DNA of 64,000 nucleotides from an uncultured Eubacteriales bacterium (GCA_902785105.1 CACZXF010000032.1:1-64000); one strand, 5' to 3'; shown: positions 28,333 through 37,513, numbered from the stretch's first letter. Program-made: numbers and translations. Notes: a model not told the origin generated them from the sequence alone.

Positions 28333-28414
28333 TTGTAGGGGCGGCGTTTCGCCGCCCGCAGCTCCGCGATGAACCGCCGCGCTCAGGGCGGGCGGCGAAA
28401 CGCCGCCCCTACAG
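28333..28414. repeat. Family A intergenic repeat, divergent centre
   Basis: The outer hairpins GGGGCGGCGTTTCGCCGCCC and GGGCGGCGAAACGCCGCCCC are complete. The centre is CAGCTCCGCGATGAACCGCC rather than the usual ACGATGCG type. The 28128-28496 gap contains this, the hpf promoter and two family G repeats. Confidence 0.85.
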
Positions 28415-28443
28415 TCATTGTGCGGATTTTTTAGTCCTTTCCC

Positions 28444-28522
28444 TGTGTCACCGGGGACGGTTCTTGTTGACACATTTTAGCGTTGTGAGAAAAGTGTCAC
28501 CGGGGACGGTTCTCATTGACAC
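28444..28522. repeat. Two family G repeats (ACCGTCCCC type palindromes)
   Basis: GTGTCACCGGGGACGG ... TTGACAC occurs at 28445-28473 and again at 28494-28522. The second copy overlaps the 3' end of topB and supplies its stop codon. A third, diverged copy lies at 61753-61784. Imperfect palindromes of this sequence are widespread REP-like repeats in Clostridia. Confidence 0.8.
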
Positions 28523-30398
28523 TTTTTTTGCGGCTTCCCCTGGCTGGGGCCTTCTTCTTCCACGCCCCGGCGGGCTCCTTTTCAAAGACAACGTCGCGCC
28601 GGCCGTTTTTTGCGGCGTCCACCAGGAAGATGGAGAATTTGCGTATGCCGGACATGAACCTCTGGCTTTTCCGGTCCCGCTCGGCCTCGTCCTTCTGTCC
28701 CGCCATGTCGGAGAGGAACTTCTCCCACTTGCCGGTGGTGACGGCGGAGGAGATCTGCTCCGGCACCACGTCGATGAGCTGCCGCCCCTTCTCGGTGGAC
28801 ACGATGCTCTTCCCCTTCCGCCGGGCGTAGCCCACCTGGATCAGCCGCTCGATGATGGCCGCGCGGGTGGCTGGGGTGCCGAGGCCGGAGGACTTCATCT
28901 GCTCCCGCAGCACCTCGTCCTCGATGTCCCGCCCCGCGTTTTCCATCAGGTTCAGTATGGAGGCGTCGGTGTGGGGGACAGGGGGCTTGGTCTTGCAGGC
29001 TTTGATGCTGACCTTCTGCACTGTCCTCTCGTCTCCCACGTTCAGCACCGGCAGCGGCGGTTCCTTGTCCTCGCCCTTCTCCGCCCTGTCGTCCCGATAG
29101 AGCGCCTTCCAGCCCTCCACGACGGGCATGGCCCCCGTGGATTTGAAGCTGTGGCCCTCCGAAACCGTGACCACCTTCGCCGATTCGTATTCATAGAGCG
29201 GATAGTGCGCCGCGATGAGCCGCCGCGCCACCATGTCGTAGACCCTCCGCTCGTCCGGGCTCAGCTTATCCAGATCAGCCACCTTCTCCGTGGGCACGAT
29301 GGCGTGATGATCGGAGATCTTTCCATTATCATAGAACCGCTTCGACTGCATCCCCATGTTCATCTCCGGGGCCTCCACAAATCCCTTATACGGCTCCGGG
29401 AGCCTTTTCAGCGTGGCCGCGATCTTCGGCTTCATGTCGTCCGGAAGATATCGGCTGTCCGTCCGCGGATAGGTCAGGAGTTTGTGGGTCTCATAGAGCG
29501 CCTGGGCCACCTTCAGCGTCTTGTCCGCCGAAAGCCCCAGCTTTTTATTGGCGTCCCGTTGCAGGCTGGTCAGGTCGTAAAGCTGTGGCGGCGGCACCTT
29601 CTTGCGCTCCCGGACGCTCTCCGTCACCTTCGCCGGCTTCCCCGTCACCGCCTTTTTGATGTCCTGGGCCAGCTCCGCGCTCATGCAGCGGGTCTGCTTC
29701 GTGGCCGGGTCCATCCACAACCCCTCATAGTCTCCAAAGCCCGCTTTGACCTCCCAGTAATCCTGGGGCACAAAGCTTTCGATCTCCCGGTCCCGCTTCA
29801 CGATGAGGTTCAGCGTCGGCGTCTGCACCCGCCCGATGGACAGGTGCGCGTCGTATACCAGCGAAAACGCCCGGCTGGCATTCATGCCCACCAGCCAGTC
29901 CGCCTCGCTGCGGCAGCGGGCGCTTTCGTACAGTGCATCATAATAATAGGAAGGTTTTAAGGTCTCAAAGCCCTGTTTGATGGCCGCGTCCGTCATCGAG
30001 GAGATCCAGAGCCGCTCCACCGGCTTGCGGCATCCTGCCATCTTATATATGTAGCGAAATATCAGCTCGCCCTCTCGCGCCGCGTCCGTGGCGCAGATCA
30101 GCGAGGCGATCTCCGGGTTCAGCATCCAGTTTTTGATGATGTAAAACTGATCCTTCGTCCCCGGCAGCACCTTCAGCGGGATATTGTCCGGCAGCATCGG
30201 GAGCTGGCCCATGTTCCATTTGACCCACTGGGGATTCGTCTCCCCCGGTTCCGACAGCGAGACCAGATGCCCCACCGCCCAGGTGACCACGTATTCCTCA
30301 TTGAACAGACACCCCTCGCCGCGGCCCTTCGCGCCCAGTACCCGCGCGATGTCCCGCCCCACCGAGGGTTTCTCCGCCACGATCAGCTTCCTTGCCAT
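28497..30398 (-). CDS. topB: DNA topoisomerase III (type IA)
   Basis: This 633-residue protein has an N-terminal Toprim domain (MARKLIVAEKPSVGRDIARVLG, with ICATDAAREGELIFRYIY). The active-site tyrosine lies in LLTYPRTDSRYLP (near residue 308), and the core includes HLSIGRVQTPTLNLIV. It relaxes and decatenates DNA. The C-terminal zinc fingers found in many TopB/TopA proteins are absent. It ends in a basic tail (AWKKKAPARGSRKKSVNENRPR), of which the last residues, SVNENRPR, are encoded by a family G repeat. The gene stands alone; topB copies are often on mobile elements, but nothing mobile surrounds this one. Confidence 0.94.
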   Translation of the reverse strand: MARKLIVAEKPSVGRDIARVLGAKGRGEGCLFNEEYVVTWAVGHLVSLSEPGETNPQWVKWNMGQLPMLPDNIPLKVLPGTKDQFYIIKNWMLNPEIASLICATDAAREGELIFRYIYKMAGCRKPVERLWISSMTDAAIKQGFETLKPSYYYDALYESARCRSEADWLVGMNASRAFSLVYDAHLSIGRVQTPTLNLIVKRDREIESFVPQDYWEVKAGFGDYEGLWMDPATKQTRCMSAELAQDIKKAVTGKPAKVTESVRERKKVPPPQLYDLTSLQRDANKKLGLSADKTLKVAQALYETHKLLTYPRTDSRYLPDDMKPKIAATLKRLPEPYKGFVEAPEMNMGMQSKRFYDNGKISDHHAIVPTEKVADLDKLSPDERRVYDMVARRLIAAHYPLYEYESAKVVTVSEGHSFKSTGAMPVVEGWKALYRDDRAEKGEDKEPPLPVLNVGDERTVQKVSIKACKTKPPVPHTDASILNLMENAGRDIEDEVLREQMKSSGLGTPATRAAIIERLIQVGYARRKGKSIVSTEKGRQLIDVVPEQISSAVTTGKWEKFLSDMAGQKDEAERDRKSQRFMSGIRKFSIFLVDAAKNGRRDVVFEKEPAGAWKKKAPARGSRKKSVNENRPR

Positions 30399-30427
30399 CC
30401 TCCACCTCGGAAATACTATAGCTTATA

Positions 30428-30530
30428 ACGATAAATAGGAGTTTGTTTGAGTCAATGGAAAATGCAGAATGCCTTTGTTTGCGGGCTGACTTCATTCTCC
30501 ATTCACCCCGATAAATCCCCGTTTACCCCC
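30428..30530. repeat. Repeat with family arms and a short E-like core
   Basis: GATAAATAGGAGTTTGTTTG and CCGATAAATCCCCGTTTACC flank GTCAATGGAAAATGCAGAATG, complemented loosely by CATTCTCCATTCACC. The remaining gap to 30892 is strongly A+T-rich and holds no gene. Confidence 0.6.
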
Positions 30531-30892
30531 AAACCCCATCTATCCTTCCCATTATATCATATTTTCATTTCTCCCGACAAGCATGAAACGCGGCTTTGAG
30601 AAGCGGCTTGGAAGTGTCACCCAGACAAATAGTCGAGATTTCCTAAATTTCTCCAATAAAATGCCCATTTTATAGTTGTGTATCAACGATTTAACGCTGG
30701 TTTTTCATGCGGCGGACGATGTAATTTGTGTCATATTTGTGAAACATTTCAGTCCAACAGAGGCGATTTAAGGCCGTTTTTAGATACGATTATGCCACAA
30801 ATGAGGCTGTGTAAAGATTTTCTGTCATAATTCCATAAAATTCTTCATAAATCTGTCGAGAGAAAAATAACATTTCATTTGGGGGGACGGTA
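30530..30892. other. A+T-rich upstream region of a surface-protein gene
   Basis: About 360 bases of distinctly lower GC than the surroundings. It contains TAATTTGTGTCATATTTGTG and several short direct repeats such as TCATAATTCCATAAAATTC followed by TTCATAAATC. No open frame, known riboswitch or tRNA was recognised. It may hold upstream activating (UP) elements or regulator sites for the strong promoter at 30893. Confidence 0.5.
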
Positions 30893-30922
30893 TTGACTAA
30901 AGGGCTTGATTTGATGTATAAT
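30893..30922 (+). promoter_or_regulatory. Promoter of the Big2-like surface protein gene
   Basis: TTGACT (30893-30898) and TATAAT (30917-30922) are 18 bases apart. Transcription would start about 55 bases before the ATG. Confidence 0.85.
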
Positions 30923-30985
30923 GATACTGCAATTAATTCCCAGCGATGCAACACGCTTGGAATAGTATTGAAGGAGGATTGCATC

Positions 30986-32746
30986 ATGAATTTGCGTAAG
31001 TTGTTGTGTGGACTGCTGGCCTTGTGCCTGCTGCTGACCATGGCTCCCGCCGCGCTGATGGAAGAAGCTGCGGTCGAAGAGCAGGTCGTCGAACTGGGCG
31101 GCGAAGAAGTCGCCTCCGAAGCTGTTGAGGCTGAGGACTATAAGGCTATCGGCATCGCCGGCGAAGGCGATCTGACCCTGCCCACCGATCTTGTCCAGTA
31201 TTCCGGCAAGAAGGGCTACAGCGGCTCCACCTATCTGGCCCTGGGCGAAAGCATGACCATCGAAGCTGCTGATGGCTATTTCATCAAGAGCATCGCGAGC
31301 AAGAACTCTCGCGTTGCCTCCGTTGATGAGGATGGCGCTGTTGAAGGCCTGCGCGTGGGCAAGGCTCTGATCTCCGTGACTCTGGGCATGGATGAATATT
31401 CCACCACCGTGAACTGCGCTGTGACCGTCAATGTGTATGACACCACCAAGCCCGGCGCGGTTGAGCTGAGCTGGGGCGACGTCGTCATCAATGACGCTAC
31501 TCTGCCCAGCATGGACGTCACCAGCGATGCGTCTTTCGACGTGACTGCTGACATCCTGCCCGACGGCCTTGACGCTGATATCTACTGGAGCTCCGACAAG
31601 ACCTCCGTGGCTATCCCCTACTACAAAGTCACCAAGCCCGGCGATGACAACACCATCCTTCTGAAGGGCAAGGGCACTGCGAAGATCACCGCGAAGTGCG
31701 GCACCGTTTCCGCCAAGTTCACCGTTAAGGTTACCGACGACAACGCTCCCAAGAGCATCAGCGCCAAGACTGACGTCAGCGGCAACAAGGTTTCTGTTGG
31801 CGCCTATCTGCCGGTTTACAGCGTGATCTCCCCCCGTCCCTATTCTGACGCGCTCGTGACTTGGACCCTGGACAACACCAAGTATGCTGTGTTCGCCAAC
31901 GAAGATGGCGACATCGTTCCCGGCAAGACCTGGACTGGCAGCGAGAACTGCCTGCTGTACGGCATCAAGGAAGGCAAAGTTAAGCTGACCGCCAAGACCT
32001 ACAACGGCAAGAAGTCCACCATCAAGATCGAGGTTGTTGACAACACCAAGCCCACCAAGATCGAAATGTACGGCTTCTACAACAAGGAGAAGTTCGAGGC
32101 TGAACTGTATGACGAGGAGTACACCCTCACTTACAGCACCCCCGAGAAGCCCGTCCGCGACGCTTTCCTGATCGTCCCCGTCATCTCCAACGCTTACGGC
32201 GAGCTCGAGGTTTCTGAGGCTGTTTCCCAGTATGCCAACGTGCAGTGGAAGTCCAGCAACACCAAGGTTGCCGAGATCCGCATCTACAAGAACTATGTTG
32301 GCTATGCTCAGGATCAGGACGAAACCACTCTGGAAGACATCTTCGGCAACAATGTGTATGACCTGACTGATGGTTATGTCGATTACGCCGCGGTCGTCGA
32401 GCTGAAGGGCGTGGGCACCACCACCCTGACTGCCAAGACCAAGGACGGCAAGAAGTCCTTCTCCGTGACCCTGAAGGTTGTCAACAACAAGGGCGCTGAC
32501 GAGATCCTGCTCCCCTTCGGCTCCTCTGTGAAGCTGAATGTTGGCGACATCGTTGACCTGCGCGAGTATGTTGAAGTTGTTCCCTACGACTTCTTCGGCA
32601 CTCTGACCGTTGCGCCCACTCACAGCACCTCCAAGCTGGTGAAGGTTGATGGCGGCCTGTATCGTGCTGACAAGGCTGGCACCGTGACCGTCAAGGCCAA
32701 GGCTGGCGAGAAGTCCAAGACCTTCAAGGTTGTTATCAGCAAGTAA
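30986..32746 (+). CDS. Secreted Ig-like (Big2) surface protein, probably abundant
   Basis: This 586-residue protein begins with a signal peptide (MNLRKLLCGLLALCLLLTMAPAALM). Several Ig-like modules follow, each with Big2-type endings such as VASVDEDGAVEGLRVGKALISVTLG and GTAKITAKCGTVSAKFTVKVTD. No enzyme domain, LPxTG motif or anchor was found. Codon choice differs from neighbours: GCT, GTT, GAA and AAG dominate where nearby genes use GCC, GTC and GAG. This resembles highly expressed genes. A perfect AAGGAGG (30971-30977), a strong promoter and a strong terminator support high expression. A cell-surface or S-layer-like role is inferred. Confidence 0.8.
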   Translation: MNLRKLLCGLLALCLLLTMAPAALMEEAAVEEQVVELGGEEVASEAVEAEDYKAIGIAGEGDLTLPTDLVQYSGKKGYSGSTYLALGESMTIEAADGYFIKSIASKNSRVASVDEDGAVEGLRVGKALISVTLGMDEYSTTVNCAVTVNVYDTTKPGAVELSWGDVVINDATLPSMDVTSDASFDVTADILPDGLDADIYWSSDKTSVAIPYYKVTKPGDDNTILLKGKGTAKITAKCGTVSAKFTVKVTDDNAPKSISAKTDVSGNKVSVGAYLPVYSVISPRPYSDALVTWTLDNTKYAVFANEDGDIVPGKTWTGSENCLLYGIKEGKVKLTAKTYNGKKSTIKIEVVDNTKPTKIEMYGFYNKEKFEAELYDEEYTLTYSTPEKPVRDAFLIVPVISNAYGELEVSEAVSQYANVQWKSSNTKVAEIRIYKNYVGYAQDQDETTLEDIFGNNVYDLTDGYVDYAAVVELKGVGTTTLTAKTKDGKKSFSVTLKVVNNKGADEILLPFGSSVKLNVGDIVDLREYVEVVPYDFFGTLTVAPTHSTSKLVKVDGGLYRADKAGTVTVKAKAGEKSKTFKVVISK

Positions 32747-32762
32747 TCTAACTGATTACATG

Positions 32763-32790
32763 CCCCCCTGCGAAAGCAGGGGGGTTTCAT
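32763..32790 (+). terminator. Strong rho-independent terminator
   Basis: CCCCCCTGC (32763-32771) pairs perfectly with GCAGGGGGG (32776-32784) across a GAAA tetraloop, followed by TTTCATTT. Confidence 0.95.
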
Positions 32791-32893
32791 TTATATCAGA
32801 TTGTTATTTGGCGTTTTCAAGCGATAAACGATTTTCACTTCCCATACAGTTTATAATGTGTTATAATGAACAAAAACGAGGGGATGATGACGA

Positions 32894-34309
32894 ATGCGCA
32901 AGACGAAGATCATTTGTACCATAGGCCCGGCCAGTGAATCGCCGGAGGTGCTTTCCGCCATGGTGGAGGCGGGCATGAACGTGGCCCGCATCAACTTTTC
33001 CCACGGCACCCATGAGGAACACGCGAAGAAGATAGAGACCATCAAGCAGGTGCGCGAGAGGTATGACCAGCCCATCGCCATCATGCTGGACACCAAGGGC
33101 CCGGAATACCGCATCAAGACCTTTGCCAACGGGCCGATCATGCTCCGGGAAGGCGCGCCCTTCACCCTCTGCGTGGACGATGTGCCTGGCGACGAAACCC
33201 GCGTCTCCGTCAGCTATGCCGGTCTGGCGGAGGATTTGAATCCCGGCGACCGCGTCCTCCTTGCCAACGGACTGCTGGCGCTGGATGTGGAGAACATCGA
33301 GGGCAATGAAATCCACTGCCGCGTCGCCATCGGCGGCGAGCTGTCCGACCGAAAGAGCATGTCCTTCCCCGGAAAGGTGCTGAACCAGATCTACCTGTCC
33401 GAGCAGGACAAGAGTGACCTGCTCTTCGGCATCGAGCATGGGGTGGACTATGTGGCCTGCTCCTTCGTCTCCCGCAAGCAGGACCTGCTGGACGTCCGGG
33501 AGTTCGTCAACGCCCATGGCGGCAAAAATCTCAGCCTCATCGCCAAGATAGAGAATCAGTCGGGTATTGACAACATCGAGGAGATATGCGAGGCTTGCGA
33601 GGGCATCATGATCGGCCGTGGCGACATGGGTGTGGAGATACCCTATGAGGAGCTGCCCGCCGTCCAGAAGGCGCTGATCACCAAGTGCCGCATGATCGGC
33701 AAGCGCGTCATCACTGCCACCGAGATGCTGGAATCCATGATCCACAACGCCCGCCCCACCCGCGCCGAGATCTCCGACGTGGCCAACGCCGTCTATGACG
33801 GCACCTCCGCCGTCATGCTCTCCGGCGAGACCGCCGCAGGCAAGCACCCCGTGGAGTCCGTGGCCGTCATGGCGAAGATCGCCGAGGCCACCGAGAACAA
33901 GATCGACTATGCCGAGCGCTTCCACGCCGACACCTCTTTCATCACCCATGACACCGTGGACGCCATCTCCCACGCCGTCTGCGGCATGGCCATCGACATC
34001 GGCGCCAAGGCCATCGTGGTCTGCTCCCTCTCCGGCAAGACCGCTCGCATGATCTCCCGCTTCCGCGCGCCCGTGGACATCCTCGGCGTCACCACCAGCG
34101 ACATCGCCATGCGCAAGCTGGCCCTCTCCTGGGGCGTCGTCCCCGCCCTGTCCGTGGAATACACCTCCACCGACGTTCTTTTCTACGTCGCTACACAATT
34201 GGCGAAGGAAAAGCTGGGCCTCAAGCCCGGCGACAAGATCGTCATCACCGGCGGCGTCACCAACGGCAAGTCGGGCAATACCAACCTCATTAAAGTAGAA
34301 GTCATTTAA
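32894..34309 (+). CDS. pyk: Pyruvate kinase
   Basis: This 471-residue protein has the N-terminal TKIICTIGPAS and MNVARINFSHG, the active-site segment MIGRGDMGVEI, the signature LSLIAKIENQSGI, and the cation/ADP region IMLDTKGPEYRI. The C-terminal allosteric domain ends TNLIKVEVI, without the extra PEP-utiliser domain of Bacillus Pyk. The enzyme makes ATP and pyruvate from phosphoenolpyruvate in glycolysis. Two overlapping TATAAT hexamers (32852-32857 and 32862-32867) precede the gene; the second has TTCCCA 17 bases upstream. It is a single-gene unit. Confidence 0.97.
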   Translation: MRKTKIICTIGPASESPEVLSAMVEAGMNVARINFSHGTHEEHAKKIETIKQVRERYDQPIAIMLDTKGPEYRIKTFANGPIMLREGAPFTLCVDDVPGDETRVSVSYAGLAEDLNPGDRVLLANGLLALDVENIEGNEIHCRVAIGGELSDRKSMSFPGKVLNQIYLSEQDKSDLLFGIEHGVDYVACSFVSRKQDLLDVREFVNAHGGKNLSLIAKIENQSGIDNIEEICEACEGIMIGRGDMGVEIPYEELPAVQKALITKCRMIGKRVITATEMLESMIHNARPTRAEISDVANAVYDGTSAVMLSGETAAGKHPVESVAVMAKIAEATENKIDYAERFHADTSFITHDTVDAISHAVCGMAIDIGAKAIVVCSLSGKTARMISRFRAPVDILGVTTSDIAMRKLALSWGVVPALSVEYTSTDVLFYVATQLAKEKLGLKPGDKIVITGGVTNGKSGNTNLIKVEVI

Positions 34310-34315
34310 GAATAA

Positions 34316-34430
34316 TCGTCCTGCCCGGCGGGCGGCGCAACGCCGCCCCTACAGGGTCAGCGCGAAAACAGGCGAACTCCTCTTGTTTTAGCAGGAACCT
34401 TGTAGGGGCGGCGTTTCGCCGCCCGCCCTG
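34316..34430. repeat. Two family A half copies in swapped order
   Basis: A right half (CGGCGGGCGGCGCAACGCCG, ending CCCCTACAGGG at 34356) is followed about 30 bases later by a left half (TTGTAGGGGCGGCGTTTCGC to 34428). The order is opposite to a normal copy, as if two insertions or a rearrangement met here. The 34310-34647 gap otherwise holds the terminator and the secD promoter. Confidence 0.75.
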
Positions 34431-34473
34431 GACGGCCCGCGTCATACGAAAAACAGCATTGTCAGACACCTGT

Positions 34474-34510
34474 AAAGCCTCGATTTATCGCATGAATCGA
34501 GGCTTTATAG
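34474..34510 (+). terminator. Hairpin between pyk and secD, probable terminator
   Basis: AAAGCCTCGATT (34474-34485) and AATCGAGGCTTT (34495-34506) form a perfect 12-bp stem followed by ATAGGTTAATTT. The T-run is weak. Confidence 0.7.
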
Positions 34511-34552
34511 GTTAATTTATGTAAAGAACACGCACAAGGGGCCCTTTGCCGG

Positions 34553-34581
34553 TTGACTGATTAAAATTCAATGAGTATAAT
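34553..34581 (+). promoter_or_regulatory. Promoter of secD-secF
   Basis: TTGACT (34553-34558) and TATAAT (34576-34581) are 17 bases apart. Confidence 0.85.
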
Positions 34582-34647
34582 ATTATCCTGTGAAGTAATG
34601 CTTTGGATGGCTGTGTCTACAGCCCACAGCAGGGAGGAACAACCGAC

Positions 34648-35898
34648 ATGAAGAAGAGTATCATCAAACTGGGAATCGTTGCGCTGCTGATCGTAGTTGT
34701 GGCGTTCCTGGCGCTCCATGGCCTTCAGATTGGCAAGTACATTCTGAAGCCCGTGGGCAGCGCCATCAGCCTGGGCCTGGATCTGAAGGGCGGCGTCTCC
34801 ACCGAGTACATCGCCACGGATACCAGCATGGACAACTACGCCGCGCTGCTGGAGGGCACCGTGGGCGCGCTGCGAACCCGTCTGACAAACGCGGGCTTTA
34901 CCGAGGCCACCGTGGCCACTCAGGGCAATGACCGCATACTGGTGGAGATCCCCGATGTCGACGACCCCGAGGAGGTCGCCCGCATCATCGGCACCCCCGC
35001 CCACCTGGAATTCCGCGAGCCCGACGGCACCGTCGTCATCGAGGGCAAGGACATCCGCCAGGCCCAGGTTCAGTGGACCGACGAGACCCAGACCCTCTGC
35101 GGCGTGGGCTTCCAGCTCACCAATGACGGCGCAAGGGCCTTCGCCGATGCCACCGGCAGGCTCATCGGCCAGTCCATCTCCATCTATCTGGATGACGAGC
35201 TGATCTCCGCCCCCACCGTGCAGACCCAGATCACCGGCGGTCGCGGCATCATCACCGGCGGCAAGAACGAGACCACCGAGGAGTCCTATAACTGGGCCAA
35301 CGCTCTGGCGATTCAGATCCAGTCCGGCGCGCTGCCCATGGACATCGCCGAGGTCGAGACCCGCGCCATCTCCGCCACGCTGGGCGTGGAGGCCATCAAC
35401 GGCGCGCTCATCGCCGGCGTCATCGGCCTGGTGCTGATCCTGATCTTCATGCTGGTCATGTACCGCCTGCCCGGCGTCGCCGCGGATATGGCGCTGCTGA
35501 TCTATGTGCTCATCGTGTTCTACGCCCTGGCCATCTCCGGCGCGCAGCTCACCCTGCAGGGCATCGCCGGTATCCTGCTGGGCATCGGCATGGCGGTTGA
35601 CGCCAACGTCGTCATATTCGAGCGCTTCCGCGAGGAGTTGAAGGAAGGCCGCACCCCGCTGAACGCCGTCAAGTACGGCTTCCGCAACGCCGGCCGCGCC
35701 GTGGCGGACTCCAACATCACCACCCTGATCGCCGCCATCGTGCTGATGATCTTCGGCACCGGCACCATCAAGGGCTTCGCCCTGACCCTGACCATCTCCG
35801 TCGTCGTTTCCCTGTTCACCGCCGTGGTGGTCACCCGCAGTCTGTTGATACTGATCTGCAAGCTCGGCATCAACAATCGCAGCGCCTACACGCGCTAA
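34648..35898 (+). CDS. secD: Protein translocase subunit SecD
   Basis: This 416-residue protein has one N-terminal span, the family motif GLDLKGGVSTEYIA, a compact extracytoplasmic domain, and five C-terminal spans. These include LTLQGIAGILLGIGMAVDANVVIFER and the FGTGTIKGFALTLTISVVVSLFTAV signature. SecD with SecF uses the proton or sodium gradient to help pull proteins out of SecYEG. AGGGAGGA at 34631-34638 supports ATG 34648. It is shorter than E. coli SecD, as usual in Firmicutes. secF begins 16 bases downstream. Confidence 0.96.
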   Translation: MKKSIIKLGIVALLIVVVAFLALHGLQIGKYILKPVGSAISLGLDLKGGVSTEYIATDTSMDNYAALLEGTVGALRTRLTNAGFTEATVATQGNDRILVEIPDVDDPEEVARIIGTPAHLEFREPDGTVVIEGKDIRQAQVQWTDETQTLCGVGFQLTNDGARAFADATGRLIGQSISIYLDDELISAPTVQTQITGGRGIITGGKNETTEESYNWANALAIQIQSGALPMDIAEVETRAISATLGVEAINGALIAGVIGLVLILIFMLVMYRLPGVAADMALLIYVLIVFYALAISGAQLTLQGIAGILLGIGMAVDANVVIFERFREELKEGRTPLNAVKYGFRNAGRAVADSNITTLIAAIVLMIFGTGTIKGFALTLTISVVVSLFTAVVVTRSLLILICKLGINNRSAYTR

Positions 35899-35914
35899 TG
35901 AGGAGGGAACAAGC

Positions 35915-37423
35915 ATGAAAAAGACGTTTACCGGAAATACGCGCCTGTTCCTGTGCATCTCGGGCGCAATCATCGTCATTGCTCTGATCATGCAGGTGAT
36001 CGGCATGGGCATGAACATGGGCATCGACTTCACCGGCGGCTCCATTCTGAGCTACTCCGTCGGTGAGAACTATGACGTGAACGACGTCATCACCATCCTC
36101 CAGTCCGTCGGCTATAACGACCAGCCCACCAAGGCCGCGCCGTCTGCCGCTTCCATCGCCCTCCAGGCCCAGCTTGCCGAGGAGGCCGCCGCCGCTCCCG
36201 CTGAGGAAGCCGCCGAGGCCGCGACTGAGGAAGCCACCGAAGAAACTGCTGAAGCCGCGACTGAGGAAGCCGCCGCTGAGACCGCTGAGGCTCCCGCCGC
36301 TTCCATGCTGAATCTGGACAAGTCCGGCATCCAGGCCGACGGCCTGACCGACCTCCAGATCCGCCTGAAGCTGGTGGACGCCACCGTGGGCATGGAGGAC
36401 ACCGTCAAGAACGCCGTCCAGAGCGTCGTGTCCGGCGCCGAGCAGACCAGCTATCGCAACGCCACCAACCTGGAGATCAGCGACCTGGGCTACGACCTGA
36501 GCTACGCCGGCGGCAAGATCTTCGAGTTCAAGATGGGCGCTGACTATGACAAGGACGCCGTCGAGACCGCCGTCAAGTCCGCGCTGGAGCAGGGCGGCTA
36601 CAGCCTGACCGCCATCCAGTTCGTCAAGTACGACTCCGCCGCCGAGGCCGCCAAGAAGGCCGCTGACGAAGCCGCCGCCGAGGCCGAGGAGACCGAAGCG
36701 ACTGAGGAAGCCGCTGAGGAGACCACCGAGGAAGCCGCTCCCGCCGAGGAGACCGGCACCGATCTGCGCATCCTCGTCAACCTGGACGACGTGACCAGCC
36801 AGGTCCGCTCCATCCTGGAGCGCGAGATGGTGGTGAAGTATCCGAACTTCCGCTTCATCTCCGTCGACCACGTGTCCGCCATCGCGGGCCGCGACCTGCT
36901 GTCTAACGCCATCAAGGCGCTGCTGATCGCCTTCGTTTGCATGCTGGCCTATATCGCCATCCGTTTCAGCCCGCTGTCCGGCGCGGCCGCGCTGTTCGCG
37001 CTGGTGCATGACATCCTCATCATGTGCGCCTTCATGGTGTTCTTCCGGCCGATCTTCCAGGTGAACAGCTCCTTCATCGCCGCGGTCCTGACCATCGTCG
37101 GTTACTCCATCAACAACACCATCATCATCTTTGACCGTATCCGCGAGAATCGCAAGCGCCCGGGCATGTCCCAGATGCCGATGATGGATATCGTCGAGGT
37201 GTCCGTCAGCTCCACGCTGGCCCGTACCATCAACACCACCCTCACCACGCTGATCACCCTGGTGTGCCTGTTCATCTTCGGCGTGTCCTCCATCAAGGAG
37301 TTCGCGTTCCCGCTGATCATCGGCATGCTGGCCGGTACCTATTCCTCCGTGCTGCTGAGCGGTCAGGTCTGGGCCATGTGGGATGAAAAGCTGGCGGCCA
37401 ATCGCGCCAAGTCCGCGAAGTAA
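35915..37423 (+). CDS. secF: Protein translocase subunit SecF with Ala/Glu-rich insertions
   Basis: This 502-residue protein is much longer than typical SecF (about 300). The N-terminal span and MGIDFTGGSIL motif and the C-terminal five-span region (FVCMLAYIAIRF, TIVGYSINNTIIIFDRIREN, FGVSSIKEFAFPLIIGMLAGTYSSV) are standard. Between them, in the extracytoplasmic P1 region, lie two low-complexity blocks. One is at about residues 77-130 (repeated EEAAEAATEEATEE), the other at about 242-282 (AAAEAEETEATEEAAEE). The frame is intact and codon use is normal, so the blocks appear genuine. AGGAGG precedes the start; a terminator follows. Confidence 0.93.
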   Translation: MKKTFTGNTRLFLCISGAIIVIALIMQVIGMGMNMGIDFTGGSILSYSVGENYDVNDVITILQSVGYNDQPTKAAPSAASIALQAQLAEEAAAAPAEEAAEAATEEATEETAEAATEEAAAETAEAPAASMLNLDKSGIQADGLTDLQIRLKLVDATVGMEDTVKNAVQSVVSGAEQTSYRNATNLEISDLGYDLSYAGGKIFEFKMGADYDKDAVETAVKSALEQGGYSLTAIQFVKYDSAAEAAKKAADEAAAEAEETEATEEAAEETTEEAAPAEETGTDLRILVNLDDVTSQVRSILEREMVVKYPNFRFISVDHVSAIAGRDLLSNAIKALLIAFVCMLAYIAIRFSPLSGAAALFALVHDILIMCAFMVFFRPIFQVNSSFIAAVLTIVGYSINNTIIIFDRIRENRKRPGMSQMPMMDIVEVSVSSTLARTINTTLTTLITLVCLFIFGVSSIKEFAFPLIIGMLAGTYSSVLLSGQVWAMWDEKLAANRAKSAK

Positions 37424-37438
37424 TTGAACACCACAAAC

Positions 37439-37480
37439 AAATTAGGAATCGACTTTGTGCCGGTTCCTAATTTGGCTTTT
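37439..37480 (+). terminator. Rho-independent terminator of secDF
   Basis: AAATTAGGAA (37439-37448) pairs with TTCCTAATTT (37464-37473), followed by GGCTTTT. Confidence 0.8.
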
Positions 37481-37513
37481 ATGAAGGATGATTGGGGACT
37501 GTTTAGTTCTGCT

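Noticed and set aside
30530..30892. Riboswitch in the A+T-rich region
   Set aside because: No conserved core of a known riboswitch class was recognised, and most of it lies upstream of the promoter at 30893.
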